Shown one piece after another: positions 24,003-35,010 of a stretch of 64,000 nucleotides of DNA (positions are counted from its first letter, which is position 1; every line of letters begins with the position of its first letter). The translations under genes were made by a program, and so were the position numbers. The notes under the pieces are model-generated. The model searched no databases, was not told where the DNA came from, and saw only the letters and a program-made list of their open reading frames with translations. This DNA comes from Sebastes aleutianus (Eukaryota; Chordata; Actinopteri; Perciformes; Sebastidae), in assembly GCA_916700875.1 (NCBI GenBank), contig CAKAKS010000031.1:17327148-17391147 (forward strand), in the 5' to 3' direction.

Positions 24003-24006
24003 TTAC

Positions 24007-25735
24007 ATGAATGATTCCTACTGTATATATTGCAGCTACTGTAAAATGCTGTTATAGGCAACATAAAAGACAGTTGTCTTCACACACACAAACACAGACT
24101 GTACATACTGGGAATGAATTGGTACAAAACAGTCACTTGGCACCATTGTCTTCATTTTAATATTTCCGTTTGTCCTCATTTCTCTCTTTGCTTCAGAAAC
24201 ACATATTCCATCCAATGCAACACTGTGTAGTGGTACACAACAATACACTAATTTGGAACAAGTTGAGAATAAAGACGTGTTTTCTCTAGGCACTAACTAG
24301 TGCATGCATAATACATTCTTGTTTTAATAAATCCCATGGAGCAAGTGGCTTTCTGCACAATCCTTCACACCTGGCACATCTTAATAAAAAAAATAACTTT
24401 GCTTAAAATGGGGAAATTCAGTTCCATCCGCACCGTGAGTCAGAGCAATTTTGCAGCTGGTTAGCACCCAGGAATATTTGAAAAACAAAAGCATTAGTAA
24501 ATACATAATCATTTATTTGATACAGGCTACAGTTACTGCAGTAAATGAAAGGGAACATTCCCCTGCTCGGTCTTAATTAGTTCAGAGGTGGAACAAACAA
24601 AAACAGTGCGCCGTGCAAATGTGCACTGATAGCATTTGGTAAATGGAGCACCATATTCTTGATGGTGTTTACTTGGGTTAACATTTCCCTCATGGGTGCA
24701 TGCCGTGTAGAATAAATGCTCAAACGAGATACAGAATCGTCTATCAGTGAAATTACAACATAAATTACATTCAGTGCTGGTTTCTTCTGGGACACCTCGT
24801 GAGATTTGGGTCATCCCTGTTGTTAAGAACATGCTGCAGATACTACTATTTAACATATTCAGATTTCAGCAACTGCGTGGAAGACATTTATTTAATGAAA
24901 AAGCAAATGCTATCCTAATGTTCACATATTAACAAAGGGGTGAATAATGGGTCGGGTTATCTGTTCCAGTTTGGGACGGTGCAGTATTTGTCTCCGGATG
25001 CAGCAGGTTGTTTTCCATTCTGTTCTGAGCTGATTCGCTGTTAATTGGCTGAAAATGGCCTCCAGAATGTCGGTGTGTGCGCAGTTCATTAAGCTGCATA
25101 GATAAGCTCATCATAATTTTCACATCGAACGGGGGCCTTTTTTGTGTTTCCTCATTTATTCTGCTGTCTCGTAGTAGATGATACCACTTCAGCTCATTTG
25201 GTTGGAAACAAAACATACAATCATGACAATAACAGCAGCCCTCAGCAGCCCAGGCAATATGGTATTTTGTTAGGCTTATCAGATTGGTGAACAACCCATA
25301 AAACCTCGTCCTGCTCCATGTACTGCTCTCCACACCAGAAGCCTGGAAAAATAAAGATAGGGCCCCTCCAAATATGTAATATAGAAAGGACATCTCATTC
25401 ACCCCCACGGTGGACACGACCGGTAGCTGTGAAGTAATTAAAAGTGGCACAGACATATGAAAACCTTACTAATGACTCCTAAACCTTTTCATTCTGGGAC
25501 TATCAGCTGCTCACCCAAGTGGAAGGAGCTCATTGTGCCGTACTGTGAGCTCAAGAGCTTGTGAGACGGTCATACCACTGCCCAGGAGACAGGAAGGGGA
25601 TTATAAACTGTAAACTGAGCAGCTATTCAAAACAGTAATGGAGTGCTGCGAGGATGAAACTAAATCCTTTTGCCTTTAGGATGTTTTGTTTACTTTAACT
25701 GGAAGTTAAATCGCTGGATATATTTCAGCCTTTTC
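24007..25735. other. Unique DNA, no gene recognised
   Basis: It contains a 175-codon minus-strand frame (24929-25456) with no domain, signal peptide or homology that I recognise and no convincing splice sites. Treated as chance. No repeat signature seen. Confidence 0.45.
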
Positions 25736-26026
25736 CAGGGCTGGACTTGGGCAAAAAAAACGGCCCCTGGCATTTTGGTCCAGATCCGACCCACACACAC
25801 CACCCATCTTCGTGCTCCCCCTTGTAGGTTACCAACTGTGCCACCCCCTAAAAGCATTAAAGTTTTGTAATGAGTAAGAAGGAATCAAGGAATGTTTTAG
25901 AGAGAGGAAACATGATAAATACTTTCAGTAACTGGCGTTGTTAAATTGTATACTCCACTGTGATGAACAGGGCTTTCCACAAGTATCTGGAGTAGCCAGC
26001 TAGTGCGAAAAAGTAGCCAGCTAGGG

Positions 26027-26654
26027 CAGGGGTCAGCAACCTGCGACTCCGGAGCCACATGCGGCTTTTTAGCTCCTCTCCAGTTGATTTTTTTTTTAAA
26101 TTGTGGAAATCAACAACTGTTTTTTTTTGTTTACATTTTCATTTTGATTCATCATTGTTTTAGGTCTATAGTACGACGGTACGACGGAGTATTAGGGTCA
26201 CATTGAGGAAAAAAAATTAATCTGAAATTTCAAGAATAAAGTCATAATATAATGAAAATAAAAGTCGTAATATTATGAGAATAAAGTCATAATATTAGTA
26301 TATATATGTATAGTAGTATAGTAGTATTAATTTTATGTTATTTTATTTTTTTCTCACAAAGTTATGACTTTATTCTCAGAATATTACAACTGTTTTTTCT
26401 AGTAATATTACAACTTTTTTTCTCGTAAAGTTATGAGTTTATTCTCGTAATATTATGACTTTTTCTTGTAAAATTATGACTTTATTCTCGTAATTTTACG
26501 ACTTTTTTTCTCGTAAAGTTGTAACTTTATTCTCGAGATCTCAATTTTTTCCCCTCAATGTGGCCCCATACCTCACTGCAAATGCTTTGCGGCTTCAGAC
26601 AGATTTCTTTTTGCCTAAAATCGCTCTTTTGATAGTAAAGGTTGCCGACCCCTG
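26027..26654. mobile_element. Nested hAT-type MITE (middle level)
   Basis: The left end CAGGGGTCAGCAACCT and the right end, complement CAGGGGTCGGCAACCT, differ at one position. The 8-bp flanks agctaggg (26019-26026) and agcaaggg (26655-26662) differ at one position. The 'gagccacatgcggctttttagc' region (26054 onward) and its right-hand partner 'tttgcggcttcagacag' are typical of this fish and vertebrate hAT type. No coding capacity. It is itself interrupted by the palindromic element at 26195-26566. Confidence 0.85.
26195..26566. mobile_element. Palindromic foldback element (innermost level)
   Basis: The ends GGGTCACATTGAGG and, on the complement, GGGCCACATTGAGG match at 13 of 14 positions. 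The arms are made of variants of 'gaataaagtcataatattatg' on the left and 'cataatattacgagaataaa'-complement text on the right, so the whole unit can fold into a long imperfect hairpin. The centre is 'agtatatatatgtatag'. Non-coding. Confidence 0.8.
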
Positions 26655-27507
26655 AGCAAGGGGGTCCAGGTAATGCCCCCCGGAGAAACATTTTGGCCAT
26701 AAATGCCCAAATTTGGTTCCTCTGGCACATCATAATGCCACTATTCCATCATATACACTGATCTTAATTATTAATTATTATATTTTAATGAGTTTGCCTG
26801 CCTGATTGTAAACATGTAGTGAATTATTGTGAAGTACAATTAGGCTTCTTGTGCATTTTATCCCACACAGTCTGTAAACAGCTTAGAATATTTAAAACCA
26901 CGTCTATTCTGTTGTAATTAAGAATCATTAGACTTAGACTTTTGACTATGCAATTACACATCATTTGGGACAATTAGGCTGGCTAAATAATTATTTTATT
27001 ATTTACACATATCACAGCCTTTGTCCGAACATTTAATACTTCTGGAAAAGTTTGCCCTTTAAAATCGTGTTCTGTAAATCAAATCGCTGTTATGAACGCA
27101 ATTATGAATCAACCTGAGGACCTGATATGGAGAGGGCAGAGAAGAGTACCGGCAGCTTGTGAGAAGTGCTGGTGGGCAAGGAAAAGTCACGGTAAACCAA
27201 AGAGTAAAAATGTAGAAGTGCCTGTGCTGCATAGCTAGCGGCCCACTTTGAGCAGGGACACAACCTCTCAGCTGAGTGTGCATGCTCACACACATTCGTG
27301 ACCTATAGAGCATGTGGGGGCGGGATTGATAGGCTACAGAAAGATCTCAGTCATCATCAGCCCTGTGTCAATGTAGAAAAAACATACCTGTTTTATGGGC
27401 CAGATAGACAAAGAAAAAAAAAAACGGTTGCGTTAGCCCAAAAGGCACGTCGGACCACAGGGAAAGTGCCCTGTATGCCAGATGGAAAGTCCAGCCCTGG
27501 CCTTCTC

Positions 27508-28789
27508 TGTCAAATCTCAAGCAGTTCTTTAACTGCAAATTTCCGAAAATTAAAAAATACATAAAGGATATAATTGGAATTTGAATATGTCTATATATCT
27601 TAACCACTCTCATAATGCACTTTGCATTTTCTCTGTCCTGAGGCAACATATGTCTCCCACGAAGATGCTGATTATGTTTCATCATAGACTGAATTTTTGT
27701 ATATAATTATCCATTAATTGGCCAGATAATTAGTGCTTTGTTATTAGCAGGTGCACTGGAAAGGTCAACCACTCAAACCCATGTGTAACTGTAATAACAT
27801 TTAGACAATGTGAGCATGATTTCTAAGAGAAAAGTGCAGTATGTTGACTGGTGCAGGTTTCATGAAAAATATTATGTTAAGCCACGTAAAACACTTGTTC
27901 AGGGATCGGGAAATGATTGTGGGTATATTATTTTCAAAAGTAAACTCTTTAGACAGGATTTGAAGACAAAATGCCAGTCTGGTGTCAAAGTGCTGTGCGT
28001 CATGCACCCACCCAATCATGCATCAGGTACAGACTACTTCCTGCTTTGCAAGAAAATGTTGAAGGTGACTGTAATTTAGGTGTCATTTTACTCCATATCA
28101 TGTTAGGAAGTGCAAATTAATTTTTCATATGGTACATGTCATTTGTAGGAGACTGGGTGTTACAGGTGACAAGATTCTGCATAAAATTATACCTTTCCCT
28201 AAATAAATTTGTAAGTTGTCAAAGCCAACAACATAAACGCCGAAAAGCTGCGAGCCAGACACCACTCCAAAGTGTCTGAAAATGTTGTGTTCAGAGTCAT
28301 GTTTGAAGTCGTGGATTAAAGTCCCCAAAAAGAAGAGAAGCCTTTTTCTTCAATATAGCACATCTAATTAAAAGTTCACACCTGCAATCATTTCCTCGAG
28401 ATAAAAAAAAAAAAGAAAGGGAAAAAAAAACTCCCCAGACCTGCTGCAGTACACTGTGATGAAATATCACTTTGACCAATATCACACTATAATAAAAAGT
28501 GTGCATTTACAAGCCTCACAGCTGCTCCCCGTTGCATTTTTTTTTCTTTACAAACAGTAGTAGCCACACACCATACTGTATGTGTGAATCTTAATTTGAC
28601 TGAATTATTATACAGTTAAACGTGTTGCACCTCTTAATATTTTTAATGGGCCATTAAAACAGCAGAAAATACACATTTTTTACACGTTTGCAAGGCAGAT
28701 GTTTTACCATTGGTAGAATCTGCTTTCTGTGATGTAGAAAAAAGAAAACAGCTTTTGTGTTTTAAGATACATACAAGTTGTTTCCCAGT
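27508..28789. other. Unique AT-rich DNA, no gene recognised
   Basis: Poly-A tracts near 28399-28433 and ordinary AT-rich sequence. No transposon or coding signature recognised. Confidence 0.45.
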
Positions 28790-29350
28790 CTGTTCTCATC
28801 AAATGGCGTATGGAAGAGAAGGTAATTTATAAGTAATTTTGCATGCAATAATAACGCCGTTGTTGCCTTTGGCGTGTCAAGTGTACACCATATAGTCTGT
28901 ACTGACTAGAATGTAAACACATCTGCGTAAATATGCTACGCTCAGAGCTAGTGACGTAAATAAATAGTGAGAAAGTCTGCTTATGATGGGTGGAAAGGTC
29001 TTTCAACCTGTGTTTGTGTCCCAAAGTGTTGTTGACTTATTTTTAAGTTACGTTAGTGACGTTTGTGACGTGTTTTCCATATTTACGTTTTTACGTATGT
29101 ATTTGACTTAGTTTACGTAGTCATTTTAAGCCCAACCATGATGATTTCCTAAACCTAACTAAGTGGTGTTGTTGCCCAAACATAACCGCAACTGCTTCAC
29201 GATAACAATTTGGCATTTAATGACACGCGAAAACACGTTTCACAATGTTAACCCCGTGGCGTAACACCAAAAGCCTAAAATGCGTTATCATTACACACTG
29301 AATGTCCTTAAAATGTTGTGCTATTTGTACGCCTTCCCATGAGATCAAGC
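28790..29350 (+). mobile_element. Family F inverted-end element
   Basis: The left part 'ctgttctcatcaaatggcgt' is mirrored by the right end 'tacgccttcccatgagatca'. The interior has 'gtttgtgacgtgttttcc', 'ttaagcccaaccatgatg', 'cctaaacctaactaagtgg' and 'acaatgttaaccccgtggcg'. The right half recurs at 55705-56010. The 'cctaacctaac' text is shared with family E, so F and E are related or E text has been captured. Confidence 0.6.
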
Positions 29351-29607
29351 TGAGTTTTCAGACACTGGCACATCCTTCTGAGTCAACACACATTGTACAG
29401 TAAACCCAAGGCCACCTGGGTTTGTCTTCAGAAGAGCAAACCTGAAGTATACATTTGTTCAGGATGGCAAAACCAAAACCCCCAATTGTGTGGACTTTAA
29501 GTCCTCATGAAGCATATTAGACACTGTGACTTCAATCCACACACGTTCTGGCCTGACTCAAGCCTTAAAATGTTGCCTTTTACTGGGATAGAGACTGGGA
29601 TAGATTT

Positions 29608-29880
29608 GAAGCACTTTGGTCGGTCGGTCCACCACTTTGGTCCAGCCTGAAATATCTCAGCAACTATTGGATGGATTGCCATGAAATCTGGTACAGATCC
29701 ATAGTGGCCAGACGATGAGTCCATAAGACTTTGGTGATCCCCTCCTGACCTTTCCTGTGGTGCCGATTTGAGCTTGATATTTTGTATGAAATGTCTACAA
29801 CAACTATTGGATGGATTGCCATTACAAGTATCCATGTCATCCGCTGAACTGTTGTACTTCAACGTTGATTACTGCAACAC
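29608..29880 (-). repeat. Family C repeat, 5' part
   Basis: It contains 'ggtcggtcggtccaccactt', two copies of 'caactattggatggattgcc' about 140 bp apart, and 'ctttggtgatcccctcctga'. A 121-codon minus-strand frame here is repeat-derived. Confidence 0.65.
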
Positions 29881-31479
29881 GTTGTCTTCTTTGGCAGCAA
29901 TACATCAGAAATAGAAACTATAGTTACAGAAAAATGTACAGCTAGTGAAGACATATGTCTCAGTAATTACCGTTCTTCCTTCACATATAGAGGATCCTGG
30001 TTACAAACACCTTGTGGCAGAATATCAACTTCCACTTCCATATTTACAGCTGTAGCTTTCTCTTCCATAATAACAGCTTGAGTAAACCACATGTACACGT
30101 CAAGCTTTTTCTGAACATGGATCTGGTATCAACACTCGCTCTAAAATTGTCAACATGAAAGTTGCAGCTTTCTTTTCATCTTCTGAGGAAGTGACAACCT
30201 TCTTCCAGTTTGCAACTCCTCAATTGCTCTTCCGAATGATACACACATTTCTGAGACCCACAACCTCCCTGAGAAATGTGAACAGCCTGGGAGGCGTGAA
30301 AGTGTTTGTGGGGTTTATGATTGTTTAGCAAAATCCAAAAGAGTGGTGGCACCTAATCAAAACTCTTTGGATGTGAGTATCTTAGCACATCATAAACTTG
30401 CCCATTAAAACCTTTCAATTTACATGCACTTGAACCCCACATGGTCAAGTAAAGGCAGGCAACAGTGACTGGAATCAAAGGTCAAGTTATCTTGTAAATG
30501 AAGCATCCTCAATCTGCTGCTTTTGCATTCCTCATGTCGGCAGTCCAGTAGTTTACTGTACCCCCATGATTGGTTTCATTAATGATTTTATTTCAGAGTT
30601 GCTGGTTTTAATGATGCATGTGATGAGTTGACAGGAGTACAAATGTGTCTGGTCAGCAATCATCTAAAAGTATTTGCTGCCAAAAGAATTTGGAGAAGTT
30701 CAGTATTGTCAGTGAAGCAAAGAGCTCACATGACCTAGTGGAGGTACTTAGAGTAGCAGTGGACTGCTGCTTAAAATCCATTTTCTTCTAGAAAATTGAA
30801 AATCAATAATACAGAAAAGGTATCTCATGTGTATCCCCTATTCATTCACTTTACCACTGACCAAAAATAATATTATATTGACACCTGCGTTAGTGTGCAA
30901 AACAGATGGCATACGCTGCTGACTGCCTTCCCTCCGTTCAGTCACACAACAGCGTTGTACATGCTATGTATAGCCAACAACAGATGTAATGCTAATCTGC
31001 GTGTGCAGCCACAAATAATTGATCCTCTAAAGAACAGGTGTCCTCCGACAGCTGCACGTTTGAAAGTGTCAGGACAAAACTGTGGGAGGCGCAGCGAGGC
31101 TATGAAGTCTATAAACTCTAAAAGAAGAAGATTAAAAAGAGGAAAAATTATATTAGAATAGAATAGCAAGAATATCAGACTGAGGTATGCTGTTTTCACA
31201 TTCATCTGCTGAAAGAAGAAAGTTTCTCTGTGCTCACCTTGAATCTGAGTTTAAGTTTACAAGGTGATTTTGTGACATTGCGACAAGTTTGCAGTTAATA
31301 CAAGTGTGATATGAGAACCTCCAGTGCACATGCAGTACCTTGACCATTGTCTTTTCAGCGGAGTAGGAGACATGAAATGAAAAAAATATGTGCATATTCA
31401 CAGAATTTGTTAATTATTTTTTTCTGTGAGAGAGAAGAAGTAGATTTGGTAGTTTACTGTAAATTAAGTATTTTCATTT
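29881..31479. other. Unique DNA, no gene recognised
   Basis: Ordinary AT-rich sequence. The block 30895-31160 is open on both strands (88 and 87 codons) but resembles no family I know. Confidence 0.45.
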
Positions 31480-31487
31480 GTTAAAAC

Positions 31488-32180
31488 TAGGACTGTCAAT
31501 TGATTAAAATATTGAATCTCGATTTATCACATGATTGTCCATAGTTAAATCATGATTTTATCTGTTCAAAATGTACTTTAAAGGGAGATTGTCAAGTATT
31601 TAATACTCTTTTCAACATGGGAGTGGGCAAATATGCATGTCTTTTGCAAATATATGAATATATTTATTATTGGAAAATAATTAACAAAACAAAACAATGA
31701 CAAATATTGTCCAGAAACCCTCGCAGGTACTGCATTTAGCATAAAAATAAGCTCAAGTTATACCATGGCAAACTCAAGCCAAACAGGCAACAGCAGCTGT
31801 CAGTGTGTCAGTGTGCTGACTTGACTATGACTGGCCCAAAAATGCATGTGATTATCATAAAATTGGCATGTCTGTAAAGGGGAGACTCGTGGGTACCCAT
31901 AGAACACATTTTCATTCATATATCTTGAGGTCAGAGGACAAGGGACCCCTTTGAAAATGGCCAGGACAGTTTTTCCTCATCAAGGCCAGTACATGGTTGG
32001 TACCAATGGATTCCTTAGGTTTTTCTAGTTCCATATGATGCCAGTGAATTCACTCTAGCTTTAAAACTGAGCTTGCTACAACCTAAAAATGTCAAGTTGC
32101 ATTAAGGCATTAAAGAAATTAGTGGCATTAAAACAAATTTGCGTTAACGTGTCATTATCAAATTAACTTTAACCGCCCTT
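31488..32180 (+). mobile_element. Family A hAT-like element, near full length
   Basis: The left end is TAGGACTGTCAA and the right end, complement AAGGGCGGTTAA, is more decayed. It has the complete family A order, in the same orientation as 3902-4465: 'gtccagaaaccctcgcaggt', 'caggcaacagcagctgtca', 'ggagactcgtgggtacccat', 'ttgaggtcagaggacaag', 'accaatggattccttagg'. The target 8-mers agree at only about 4 of 8 positions, implying an old insertion. Confidence 0.8.
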
Positions 32181-32392
32181 TTGATAATACTTTGTGAAGT
32201 ATTGTTATACTGTGGTATTGCTATGTTAGTTAATGATTTGATTTGACTTATACCACTGGGTAGCTCTTTCTGCCTTATCCACCGTCAATATAGTCACATG
32301 GACAAGTGAAAAGTAAATAGACTTAAAAAATAGTCAGGGTGTTAAAGCACCAAGCAGCAAGGATTCTTGGGTTGTAACACATAAGAGAAAAT

Positions 32393-32600
32393 GAAAAGAT
32401 CTGGTTTGATATGTGTGAAAATTATAAGAATGATACACTACGGCTGTCACAGCCACCATATCTCAATCCAATGGGAGATTTTGGACTGACGCTCTCCACC
32501 AGCTTTGTCAAAATACCAACTGAGGATAAATCTTTTGGAAGAATATTAGTGTGCAATCCATCCAGTAGAGCAGCATGCCAAACAAGAGTACAAGATATGT
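32393..32600 (+). pseudogene. Tc1/mariner-type transposase C-terminal remnant
   Basis: Translation from about 32411 reads ENYKNDTLRLSQPPYLNPMGDFG and then a garbled tail. This corresponds to the region around the last catalytic acidic block of Tc1-like DDE transposases (the 'SPDLNPIE..WE' motif). The D of 'PDLNP' is replaced by Y, and about 11 nt are missing between 'aatccaat' and 'gggagattttgg', removing the glutamate that normally follows and shifting the frame. The downstream nucleotide text 'ctctccaccagctttgtcaa' and 'tcttttggaagaat' continues the match. It is a dead fragment with no TIRs nearby. Confidence 0.8.
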
Positions 32601-33234
32601 TTTAGAGAGACAAATGCAATGTATTAATTCACATAATGCCTAAGATGACATAGTACCTACTGTGCAAAATGTCAGAAATGCTAATCACACTTACTCTACA
32701 CTGTATAATATGTGCTGTGCATGCAAACAATCCTTTGCGAGTGATTTGAAACACAAAGTATTGTGTGATTCTGGCGTTGTCATTGTGTTTGCTGATGCAG
32801 GAGTGATCCCTCGTTCACAGTCAGAATTCTGCTAGACTCTTTGATCCATAATCCTGTGATTGATCATGGCACTTTAACCCAGAGGGCCCCGCTGTGTCCC
32901 CAATAGACCCGCAGCCATCTCCATCACATTCGCTTAAACAGGGGGATCCTCCCGGTGTGAAAAATGGAAGTGTCAACGGGGAGAAAGAGAGGCAGCCCCT
33001 CTGCCGCTGCGTCGCACACGGTGCACAGGACTGTTAGCTGCAATGGATGGAAGAGGAAGAGATATATCAGAGCAGGAGATATATTACAGCAGTAGGCGAG
33101 ATCAGAGCAAATATTATTAAAAAAAAGTTATTTTTATAAAACTCTCACTATATCCTGACAGAAATGCATGAGACAGGTAATCTGAAAAATGGCATGTCCC
33201 TCTGTGTCTTCCGGTGTCCTCCGCTGCTCCTAAT
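32601..33234. other. Unique DNA with a GC-richer block
   Basis: The part 32790-33060 is GC- and CpG-richer than its surroundings ('cgctgcgtcgcacacggtgc') with no repeat text I know. It is a candidate conserved element. No gene defended. Confidence 0.4.
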
Positions 33235-33795
33235 GGCATCTGCAAGATTTCACAGACTGGAGGAAAACAACCAATCAGAGCCAAGCCGTCTCTGAGCAGC
33301 TGTCAATCACTCGCGAACTCCGATCAATCGGTCAAACTAGGCAGCGCTGATCAAATATTAATCAATATTCTGTTACTGTAATACCTATTTCTCGCATAAA
33401 ATGTTTTCAGAAACATCTTGTAGTGCATTGTTTCGCTGTAAAATGAGAAAGTTTGTTACCCGGCCGCCATGTTGAGATCAGTTGAGGAAATACCAAGTAC
33501 CGCCCACCAGCCGGACCAAACTTTCACATTTTAACAGCTAAACAGTATACTACAAGATGTTTCTGAAAACATTTTACGTGAGAAATAGGCATTACAGTAA
33601 CAGCATAGTAATTTATAATTCTCTGCATCCCCAGTTTGACCATTTGATCGGAGTTTGCAAATGATTGACAGCTGCTTCCGTTGAATGAAGAGCTAATAGG
33701 AACACAATCTCTCTCTAACATGACCTGTGATTGGCCAAAGTCTTCCGTCACGGAGGGGCTAGATTTTGTAAAGCCTGAAAACGGAGCCATGAGGA
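33235..33795. mobile_element. Long inverted-repeat (foldback) element
   Basis: The left arm text 'ctgttactgtaatacctatt' ... 'aaacatcttgta' (33371-33423) reappears as its reverse complement at 33550-33602 with few differences. Similarity extends outward to 'gattgacagctg'/'cagctgtcaatc' and inward to 'aatgagaaagtttgt'/'aactttcacatttt'. The spacer is about 65 bp around 33460-33525 ('cggccgccatgttgagatca'). The arms total roughly 250 bp each. The text matches a common fish MITE. RNA across it would form a long hairpin. Confidence 0.75.
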
Positions 33796-34674
33796 GGTGC
33801 AGATTTCTAGTTATCTCTTGAATTACAATAATGCTGTAAGGTCATTATGGAATTTTTGCCCAATGACGCCAAAACATTCTGCCTATACTCCGACTTGAAT
33901 GGGTTGATTTGTGAAAAGGCTTTTTTTTTTTCCAGAATCTTCCATCCTGCTTTGTTTTGCTGAACTGCCAGAACACACCTGTTGTTTGTTTTATGTCCTC
34001 TGCTGCTTCTCAAGAGCTCATAATATTTCATCAAATTTGTTAAGTGTTTTTGTGCCCCGTGAATATAATTAAAATAATCGTTCTTCCTCAAAGGTATGCT
34101 AATAGAGATTCCTATGCTGAAAGGAAGGACACCAAAGAGCGAAAATATCTCTTGTGGTCTGTGTTCAACAAACAAAGTGAATTGAATGAGCTGTGTTTGA
34201 ATACCTCTTTGTAAGGCTGAGAATACAAATCCCTTTTAATACCAATTTATGATAGAGTTGCTGCTTGAAGCAATATTCCTGTACTCTACAGACTCAGTTT
34301 GCTTCGATGGCCACGTGGCTGTGGTTAATTTAATTAGTTTGCAGCAAGCTCATTCCAACAGATTGATGCAGACTCATCTTTCCCTTGTTACGATTCTTCC
34401 ATCAAGACCTTGAATTTCTCCATGAATACCAAGCACAGCCTAAACCTGTATGCCTATTGTAAGACAGTACTCATTTCTTTTATAGGCTACTTGAAGTGTA
34501 AAGTATTAGGGTTGAGATGAACTACGCTAAAGATTGGAGAGAATAATATATTCAATAATTTATCCAGTGACCTCATTACAGTGATTTCTTTGTCACAAAC
34601 TCCTTTTCTGGGTCATTCCGCTGAGAGGTGTTGAGAGGCCGGTGAAGATGGGCAAGTATTCAGAAGTTCTTTGA
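33796..34674. other. Unique DNA, no gene recognised
   Basis: AT-rich. A 122-codon minus-strand frame (33807-34175) has no recognisable domain. Confidence 0.45.
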
Positions 34675-35010
34675 TTCAGTTCTCTGCTGCTGCTGGAGTG
34701 GTGAAGGAACGTATCTTTGTCATTATATGTGACCCAGAGCTTGGCAGGATACAAAAGGGCCTCCTTGGATCCCAGTGGATTTGATAGCCCTTTTGATTCT
34801 CAAATTCCCTCCTTTTCTTCCTCACATAAGTAATCTGGATAGCAAAAGACTTGGGTGCCCTTGTAAAGAAGATCTTTTTTGTCAGGGAAACCAAGTATTT
34901 TCCTCCGGGCTGCTATATTCTGCTCTCAGAGTTGGCACAGACCTGCCTTATACAGGGGGGGTGGGGGTTTAAAGAGATTCACAAAGCCCTTTCAATCATC
35001 AGGCATCGAC
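34675..35010 (-). pseudogene. L1-type ORF1 protein C-terminal fragment, broken
   Basis: The best frame is not the one with the longest ATG frame. Reading the minus strand in the frame through 34700-34930 gives AARRKILGFPDKKDLLYKGT, then QVFCYPDY, EEEKEGI*ESKG and LLYPAKLWVTYNDKDTFLHH. This follows the C-terminal domain of L1-family ORF1p: an 'AAR..(g)..Y.G..v...pDy' block, then a variable linker, then 'LLYPA.L.V...... .F'. Just upstream, MIERAL at about 34991-35008 fits the 'IERAH' region. At least one stop and small indels are present. ORF1p is the RNA-binding chaperone of the retrotransposon particle. No ORF2 is visible nearby. Confidence 0.75.

Larger units (their letters stand above)
25736..27499. 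mobile_element. hAT-type element (outer level of a three-level nest)
   Basis: The ends are CAGGGCTGGACTT at 25736 and the complement of 27487-27499. The flanking 8-mers gccttttc (25728-25735) and gccttctc (27500-27507) agree at 7 of 8 positions. Subterminal text 'acggcccctggcattttgg' on the left and 'aaaaggcacgtcgg' with 'gggaaagtgccctg' on the right fits a hAT family common in fish. The interior is decayed and has been enlarged by further insertions (26027-26654 and probably a 'cagggctttccacaag' element starting near 25968). No transposase frame survives. Confidence 0.8.

Noticed and set aside
24929..25456. 175-codon minus-strand frame
   Set aside because: No known motif, no defensible splice sites, and composition like its surroundings.
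29497..29862. 121-codon minus-strand frame
   Set aside because: It lies in family C repeat sequence; other copies do not keep the frame open.
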